Origin: Podospora pseudocomata
Lineage: Eukaryota > Ascomycota > Sordariomycetes > Sordariales > Podosporaceae
Assembly (NCBI RefSeq): GCF_035222375.1
Contig: NC_085891.1
Span: forward strand, 3,596,001-3,660,000
DNA length: 64,000 nt
Direction of reading: 5' to 3'
The notes below the pieces were generated by a model. That model worked only from the letters and a program-made list of their open reading frames with translations, had not been told where the DNA came from and did not search any database. The translations under genes were made by a program, and so were the position numbers. Below are positions 58,792-64,000 of the stretch, piece after piece (within the stretch, counting starts at the first letter, position 1; the number at the start of each line of letters is the position of its first letter).

Positions 58792-60009
58792 ATGCGCGCT
58801 TTCACAACTCTGGCAGCTGTGGCTGGCGTCCTCGCCTCGGGCGCCTCCGCTGAGAACTATCTCGGTTTCAACTCGGGATCCACCAAGGCCGACCACTCGG
58901 CCAAGTTCAAGGCCGACTTCCTCCAGGAGTTCAAGACCGCTCAGAACCTCGAGAGCGCCCCAGGAACATTCAACGCTGTGCGTTTGTACACCAACATCCA
59001 GGCCTACTCCAAGGACGACCCCATCTCGGCCTTCGAGGCCGCCGTCGAGACCAAGACCAAGATCCTTCTCGGCGTCTGGACCTCGGGCACCGATAGTATC
59101 GCCAACGAGCTCAACGCCCTGAAGAAGGCCATCGACAAGTATGGCAAGTCTTTTACCGACCTGGTCATCGGCATGTCCATCGGCAGCGAGGATCTATACC
59201 GCATCTCCGAGACCGGTATCAAGAACGAGGCGGGCGTCGGTGCTGGCCCTGACGTCCTGCTTAAGTTCATCAGCGATTACAAGAAGTCGGTTGCCGGGAC
59301 TGCTCTCGCCAAGGTCCCCATCGGTCACGTCGACACCTGGGATGCCTACACCAACGCCACCAACAAGGCCGTAGTCGACGCTCTCGATTGGGTTGGTGTT
59401 GATGAGTACCCCTACTATGAGAGCGGCAAGGGCAACCACATTAAGAACTCGGGCAAACTCTTCGACCGCGCCTACGATGCCGTTGCTGCCGCTGTTGGTG
59501 GCAAGCCTATCTGGATTACCGAGACTGGTTGGCCCGCTTCCGGCCCTGACTGGGATGAGGCCGAGGCCACCGTCGCCAACGCCAAGTATTATTGGCAGGA
59601 GATCGGCTGCCGCAAGCTCTTCAACAAGGTCCCCACTTTCTGGTACAACCTCCGTGACTCCAACCCCGACAACAAGATGCAGTTCGCCATCACCAAGGAT
59701 CTCTCCACCAAGCCTCTCTTTGACCTCACCTGCCCCACCACCTTTGACACCCCCACCGGTACTTCTGCTTCCTCTACCGCTAGCGCCACCGGCTCCCAGA
59801 CCAGCGTGAGCGCCCCTGGCAGCTCTGCCACTGGCGGTGCCGGCAGCACTGGTGGAAGCACTGACTCCGGCTCTTCCGAGACTGGCACCGACTCCGAGGC
59901 TTCCAACCAGGATGATGTCGTCGAGGGCAGTGCTTCCCTCGGCAAGGGCCTCTCGGCTGTCACCATCGCCGGCCTGGCTCTCGTTGCCGGTGTCTTCGCT
60001 CTCTTCTAA
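58792..60009 (+). CDS. eglC: GPI-anchored GH17 endo-beta-1,3-glucanase, EglC-like
   Basis: Single exon, 405 aa. Signal peptide MRAFTTLAAVAGVLASGASA, then YLGFNSGS as at the start of fungal EglC-type GH17 domains. Acid/base Glu is predicted at residue 133 (MSIGSEDLY) and the nucleophile at Glu244 (WITETGWP). HVDTWDAYTNATNK and DWVGVDEYPYYE are further family landmarks. A Ser/Thr/Gly-rich stalk (about 325-385) and a hydrophobic C terminus (GLSAVTIAGLALVAGVFALF) predict a GPI anchor. It should act on wall beta-1,3-glucan during growth. The coding region is rich in C-ending codons and reads cleanly, as expected for strong expression. Confidence 0.9.
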   Translation: MRAFTTLAAVAGVLASGASAENYLGFNSGSTKADHSAKFKADFLQEFKTAQNLESAPGTFNAVRLYTNIQAYSKDDPISAFEAAVETKTKILLGVWTSGTDSIANELNALKKAIDKYGKSFTDLVIGMSIGSEDLYRISETGIKNEAGVGAGPDVLLKFISDYKKSVAGTALAKVPIGHVDTWDAYTNATNKAVVDALDWVGVDEYPYYESGKGNHIKNSGKLFDRAYDAVAAAVGGKPIWITETGWPASGPDWDEAEATVANAKYYWQEIGCRKLFNKVPTFWYNLRDSNPDNKMQFAITKDLSTKPLFDLTCPTTFDTPTGTSASSTASATGSQTSVSAPGSSATGGAGSTGGSTDSGSSETGTDSEASNQDDVVEGSASLGKGLSAVTIAGLALVAGVFALF

Positions 60010-60837
60010 ATTTTGGGTACCAGTCAGTTAGAGTGTGGGTTGGTGGATTTCTCAACAGTCTATAGAGGAAGGGATTTCATTGCATAGCATGGTTGTATGT
60101 ACATACCATCTTGGGAGTCAACATTTTGGGATTTCTTTTTCGTGCCAGCTGTCTTCATTGGTCCAGGATAGCTATACCTGCAGTTTCAAGAATACCCTTT
60201 TGGCATTTCCTTCTCAAGCAGCCCCTTGTTTTCGTCACGGTGAAAAGTGTCCTGATAGCTGGGCTTGTAGGATGATTTACGGATAGGCATCATTTAGTTT
60301 ATGAGAGGATACCATAAAATCTAGACAGGGAAATGTTTTGGTTTATGCTAGATACTGGCCACCTGATCTGCGCAGTCCCACTACCGTCGACCATCGATAA
60401 GGATGTTGACAACAAACAAAAAAAAGAGTCAGCGGTGACGTCACTGATATCGAACATGTTCCCCAACTGATCACCCATCGCGGCTGCCCCCTCCCCTCAA
60501 TTAAGTTCCCGTCCCTTCGTACCGAAAGCGGCAAAAGTGAATCCCCGCCAAGAGGTCACGATAGAGTTTGACTTTCGGCCGTTGAAGACGGCTGTTTATT
60601 TGTTTGGGACTGTCTTGCAACTTCCACAAGCCTCAACCGTCATCATCGGCCGTCTGCATGAAGGGGTCCCCTACGTCATTGCCCAGGCAGTCAGCTTTTA
60701 TACCACTCCGCTCGCTGCGCATGCACCTCCTTCTACATCCAACACACAATATCCCATACCTTGCAAAAAAAGACTTCAAGCACACTTCCGGACGAGATTT
60801 AACTCCAGAGCAGCCATCAGACCACGGACCAGTAACC
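60010..60837. other. intergenic region
   Basis: 3' region of the GH17 gene and leader of the next small gene. An in-frame upstream extension is open from 60,604, but its composition is non-coding-like. Confidence 0.5.
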
Positions 60838-61470
60838 ATGTCCCACCCCACCTCTGGCCAGTCCCCGTCGGGCTCCGTCCCTTCCCAACCCCCCAAATCA
60901 GAAGCATACAACGCCGGTGCCAATGCCAACCCCAGCGCCGCCCCAATGCACCTCCGACATCCCATGACACGTAACCTCTCCGAGTTCGCGGTAGGCGACA
61001 CACCCCTCGCAACGGCCTCTCCCACGGCTAACGCCCCTGGGACTGACTACCTCACCTGCCGCCGCAACCCTTACAACGAGGCTTCTGGCAAACTCACGGC
61101 GGGGTCCCTCAGGCGAGGCGTTCACGGCGGAAAGCCCACTAGCGAGCGGGAGAGAAGAGCTACACACTACGAGGGCGAGGGTGGGGAGGCGTTGCAGAAC
61201 GAGAATGAGGATGCTCAGGGCAAGATGGAGACTTGTGGCGAGGGCAAGGTTGCTGATGCGGTGGAACGCACGAGACGTAGGGATACGAGTGGCGAGCCGC
61301 ATGGGCGAGTGAGGGGGGAGGTGAGCTTCTTGGGGGAGGACGGCGATTTGGAGAGGATGAAAGCAAGGCAGGAAGTCGAGCGGACGCAGATCAAGAAGAT
61401 GAGGGAGAGGGGGGAGGATGTAGATGGTCGGGGCGGGAAGGAGGAGAGGAAGCCGAGTGTGGAAGTTTAA
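60838..61470 (+). CDS. small hydrophilic protein of unknown function
   Basis: Single exon, 210 aa from the ATG at 60,838 (MSHPTSGQSPSGSVPSQPP). Pro/Ser/Ala-rich start, a Tyr/Cys patch (TDYLTCRRNPYNEASG), then a highly charged Glu/Arg/Gly-rich second half (ERRATHYEGEGGEAL; ERMKARQEVERTQIKKMRE). No Cys-rich or catalytic motif. Hydrophilic disordered proteins of this kind are common and often stress-linked in fungi, but nothing here proves that. An earlier start is possible. Confidence 0.5.
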   Translation: MSHPTSGQSPSGSVPSQPPKSEAYNAGANANPSAAPMHLRHPMTRNLSEFAVGDTPLATASPTANAPGTDYLTCRRNPYNEASGKLTAGSLRRGVHGGKPTSERERRATHYEGEGGEALQNENEDAQGKMETCGEGKVADAVERTRRRDTSGEPHGRVRGEVSFLGEDGDLERMKARQEVERTQIKKMRERGEDVDGRGGKEERKPSVEV

Positions 61471-61905
61471 GGGTCACGCTGACATGCAGTGGAAAAGAGG
61501 ATGGAGGATTGGAAGGGTGATGTGTATCTTTCAGGGGACGGGCTTAGACTTTTTATCGATCTATTAATGCCGGCTGATGCCTTTGATTGTGTGGTGCCCT
61601 CTCCCTGCTCATGTTGCAACCTTGTTTACTGTAACCCTTAGCAGTCAGCATGAAGAACGAGACGCTCCACCAGCGACCAAACCAACATTAGTGACTCCTG
61701 GCAGGATCTTGTATACTCCACATCACTAATGGGGAAATTATCACCACCACGAGCGCATATATCAGACTGATGACCTTGGCATTTCTCAAAAGGGGACCTG
61801 TTCCCTTGTATTATCCTCTGTGCTATGCTAGATATTCCTGAGCTAGCAGCATCTATGTATGATCTGGGTATCTAAAACACACAAACGCCTATGCCATACA
61901 ACGTC
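61471..61905. other. convergent 3' region
   Basis: Between convergent genes; no gene seen. Confidence 0.6.
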
Positions 61906-63687
61906 TCAAATCCAAGGGTTCGGAATCGTTGTCTCCAAGACAGTCCCATTCGCGAAGACGGTGCCGTTGCGGAGAATAGTTGTGTGGCCAGGGTGGAGCT
62001 CGGGGGAGGGATGATCGATCGACCTGCCGTCGGCGAATATGATACCATTCCAAGACTTCTCCCTTCCCGCCGACTCAAGATCCCTCGCCTTGATCAACGG
62101 ACTCTTCAGCTTGTTCACGCCACAGTTCTCGCTGATGACGTACAAGTTCATCCCGATGCCCAGCCAGTACACCTCGGCGCTGAGCATGTTCCAACTCGTC
62201 TGGTCCCTTTGCTGAACGCCAATGTAGTCCACCATCATGACGTTCGGCCACGACTCGGGGCTCATCCCGGCCACGCCCGCCCAGTACAAAGCCGGGTTGA
62301 CCTGCTGTATGGCAAAGCCCTGGAGGCTATACGCCGTCGACGCCACCGCGTTCGGGGTGGCGAGCCACTGGGCGATGTGAAAGTGGCCAAAGTCTTTGTC
62401 CCCGCCACGCTTGAGGTCCTTCCAGTTGCTGATCTGATCGGGGGCCAGGGCGTTGATGTCTTGTATGTTGGACCAGTGATCCCTGACCCCGATCCTGTTT
62501 TGGACGTACAGCCCGTCGTCGACGGCTTCCTTGGGCACGTCCTTGAGGTTCTGCCCGTTAAGCAGGAAGATGACGCAGCCTTTGCCGTCGTTGCGGTCCA
62601 TGAAGTAGGAGGCCGGTTGGTTCTGGAAGGGGACCGAGGTGTCGAGGTTGGGGCAGCGGTTGTTGACGCCGCGGATCTTGGAGAGGAAGTCGTTCCAGAG
62701 CTGGGCGTCCCAGTAGATGGGGCCGCGGTCGGGGGTTTCGTAGCGGCCGATGAGGTAGCGGACGCTGAGGAAGATGAGCTCGCCCGGGTTTTCGCGGGTG
62801 AAGAGGTTGATCTCGGAGATGACTTCGTCGAGGGACTCGCCCGAGTTGCCGATACAGACCGTGGCTGTTTCGTCGTTGACGTGGAGGGTGTGGAAGCCGA
62901 GGTTGCGGGCTGGGTTGTTGTCGTCGTGGACGGAGCCGACGCGCAGGTCGAACCAGCGGGCGCCGGCGCGGAGCTGGTCGTAGATGTTGATGCCTTGGTT
63001 TTGGGTGTTGAACGAGTTTCCGATGCTCCTGATCTTGTTGGTAATCTTGGACATTCCCGAGTCGTGGGTGCCTGGGAGGAAGAGATGGCGGACGGGCCTG
63101 TCTTTGATGGTGTTGTATATCCAACGCATCCACCCGCCTCTGTCGTGGCGAAGGGAGGCATAAAAGCCGTATTTGGAACTGCCGGTTATGACCAGAGTGA
63201 CCGAGGACTCGCCGCCGGGGAACTGGTAGATGCGTTGGCCTAGGTTCATCCCGGAAAGATCGAGCGTGACGGACCGCTGATTTACCAAGGGCCCAGTCCC
63301 CTTGACGCGCAGAGCAAACTTCTTGTCGGTTCCATCGATACGGTAGTAAGCCTCGCCAGCATCGTCTTGAGTAGCAATTCTATTGCGATACTTAATCGCG
63401 TTCTGTCTGCTTTTGCCCTGGGGAACGTCGCCAAAGTCGAAGGTGCTCATCTGGTACGAGTGGGTGTTTTCAAGAATGAACCGGTGGGGAGTCAGGTTCA
63501 CGACCGAGATGTAGAACTTTGGCGAGAGCTGGCTGGCCGGGCTCATGAAGACACTGGCGGGCTGGTAATTCCCGGCTGGTGTCTGCTCGGTGCTGAAGGT
63601 GCGGTCTTGGGGCTTGCAGGCATCTTGAGCATTTACCAGCAAGCCGGCGAAGCTGGCCACGAAGGCCAGCGACTGGAGGATTCTCAT
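61906..63687 (-). CDS. secreted PLC-like phosphodiesterase (PI-PLC X-type)
   Basis: Single exon, 593 aa. Signal peptide MRILQSLAFVASFAGLLVNA. An N-terminal beta-rich region (about 30-185) precedes a TIM-barrel phosphodiesterase region starting RHLFLPGTHDSGMSKI with candidate catalytic His208, then ARWFDLRVGSV (Asp247) and LGFHTLHV (second His near 266-269). NPGELIFLSVRYL and VMMVDYIGVQQRD are also typical of the family. No metal-binding EF-hand or C2 domain, so it belongs to the bacterial-like, calcium-independent PI-PLC group rather than to signalling PLC. Substrate and role (nutrient lipid or surface-anchor cleavage) are unknown. The long open frame on the opposite strand is a shadow. Confidence 0.8.
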   Translation of the reverse strand: MRILQSLAFVASFAGLLVNAQDACKPQDRTFSTEQTPAGNYQPASVFMSPASQLSPKFYISVVNLTPHRFILENTHSYQMSTFDFGDVPQGKSRQNAIKYRNRIATQDDAGEAYYRIDGTDKKFALRVKGTGPLVNQRSVTLDLSGMNLGQRIYQFPGGESSVTLVITGSSKYGFYASLRHDRGGWMRWIYNTIKDRPVRHLFLPGTHDSGMSKITNKIRSIGNSFNTQNQGINIYDQLRAGARWFDLRVGSVHDDNNPARNLGFHTLHVNDETATVCIGNSGESLDEVISEINLFTRENPGELIFLSVRYLIGRYETPDRGPIYWDAQLWNDFLSKIRGVNNRCPNLDTSVPFQNQPASYFMDRNDGKGCVIFLLNGQNLKDVPKEAVDDGLYVQNRIGVRDHWSNIQDINALAPDQISNWKDLKRGGDKDFGHFHIAQWLATPNAVASTAYSLQGFAIQQVNPALYWAGVAGMSPESWPNVMMVDYIGVQQRDQTSWNMLSAEVYWLGIGMNLYVISENCGVNKLKSPLIKARDLESAGREKSWNGIIFADGRSIDHPSPELHPGHTTILRNGTVFANGTVLETTIPNPWI

Positions 63688-64000
63688 GGCCGTGGTGAGG
63701 TGAAACTGGCTGGCTGGAGGTGTTCAAAAGGAGCGACTGAGAGAGAACAGAAAATATAAAGAGATGGATAGCACTGCCAGATCATGGCCATGAGGGACAA
63801 AATACCTGCTGGGAGCAAGTGGATTGAGACGGGATGGGATGAAGTGAATTCCATGTTTTATATCAGCTCCCCCCTCGCCCACAGTGAATCAGACCCAGCT
63901 ATTGCTGAGAAAAGGGGGATGGATGACCCCTGGAGCATTCAAGGAGGTTGGCCATTGTCTTGAATTTCCACCCAGATGTCCAATTCGATGGTCGACCACC
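63688..64000. other. upstream region of the PLC-like gene
   Basis: Probable promoter and leader; no gene seen before the window ends. Confidence 0.5.

Noticed and set aside
61891-63243. 450-codon plus-strand open frame opposite the PLC-like gene
   Set aside because: Val/Asp-rich antisense shadow of a GC-rich coding region; the minus strand has signal peptide and catalytic motifs.

Overview
This window is nuclear DNA from a filamentous ascomycete, most likely a Sordariomycete of the Sordariales type. The reasons are short introns (53-75 nt) with GT...CTAAC...AG signals, a GPI-anchored cell-wall enzyme set, Fot1-type DNA transposon remains, and conserved genes (elg1, utp8, a Dpb11/Rad4-type BRCT gene, a Fm1-type desaturase) that read intact once such introns are removed. 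I recognised no tRNA, rRNA, CRISPR or plasmid feature. All gene models are my own reading of frames and splice signals; no database search was run.

Layout. 0.3-6.5 kb holds two decayed host genes: an F-box/LRR-like gene and a large gene of unknown family with five premature stops. 6.8-7.6 kb is a WSC-domain membrane protein. A 5.6-kb gene-poor stretch leads to a large ADR1-like two-finger C2H2 regulator (13.2-17.0 kb). 19-31 kb carries a Delta12/omega-3 type fatty-acid desaturase, an aromatic-acid-exporter-like (FUSC/ArAE) membrane protein, a proline-rich protein with one membrane segment, and the PCNA unloader gene elg1. 32-50 kb carries utp8 (divergent from elg1), a coiled-coil/DUF8035-like protein with an Arg-Glu repeat, the four-BRCT gene, a Nudix hydrolase, a quinone-oxidoreductase-like MDR enzyme, a GPI-anchored aspartic protease and a Cys-rich orphan. 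58.8-63.7 kb carries an EglC-like GH17 glucanase, a small orphan and a secreted PLC-like phosphodiesterase.

50.4-57.25 kb is the accessory island and the most unusual part. Four head-to-tail paralogs on the minus strand share a helical N-terminal module followed by one or two CHORD-like zinc-binding units, each unit with an intron immediately after its YHPG-type motif. All four look broken. One of these introns received a 1.9-kb Fot1/pogo-type transposon with TA target duplication and 17-bp subterminal repeats. That transposon was itself hit by an LTR retroelement, of which only a 446-bp solo LTR with a 5-bp target duplication remains.

Functional links: elg1 and the dpb11-type gene both act in DNA replication and damage response, and both have MluI-box-like or E2F-like motifs upstream. 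The WSC protein, aspartic protease, GH17 enzyme and PLC-like protein are all predicted cell-surface or secreted products.
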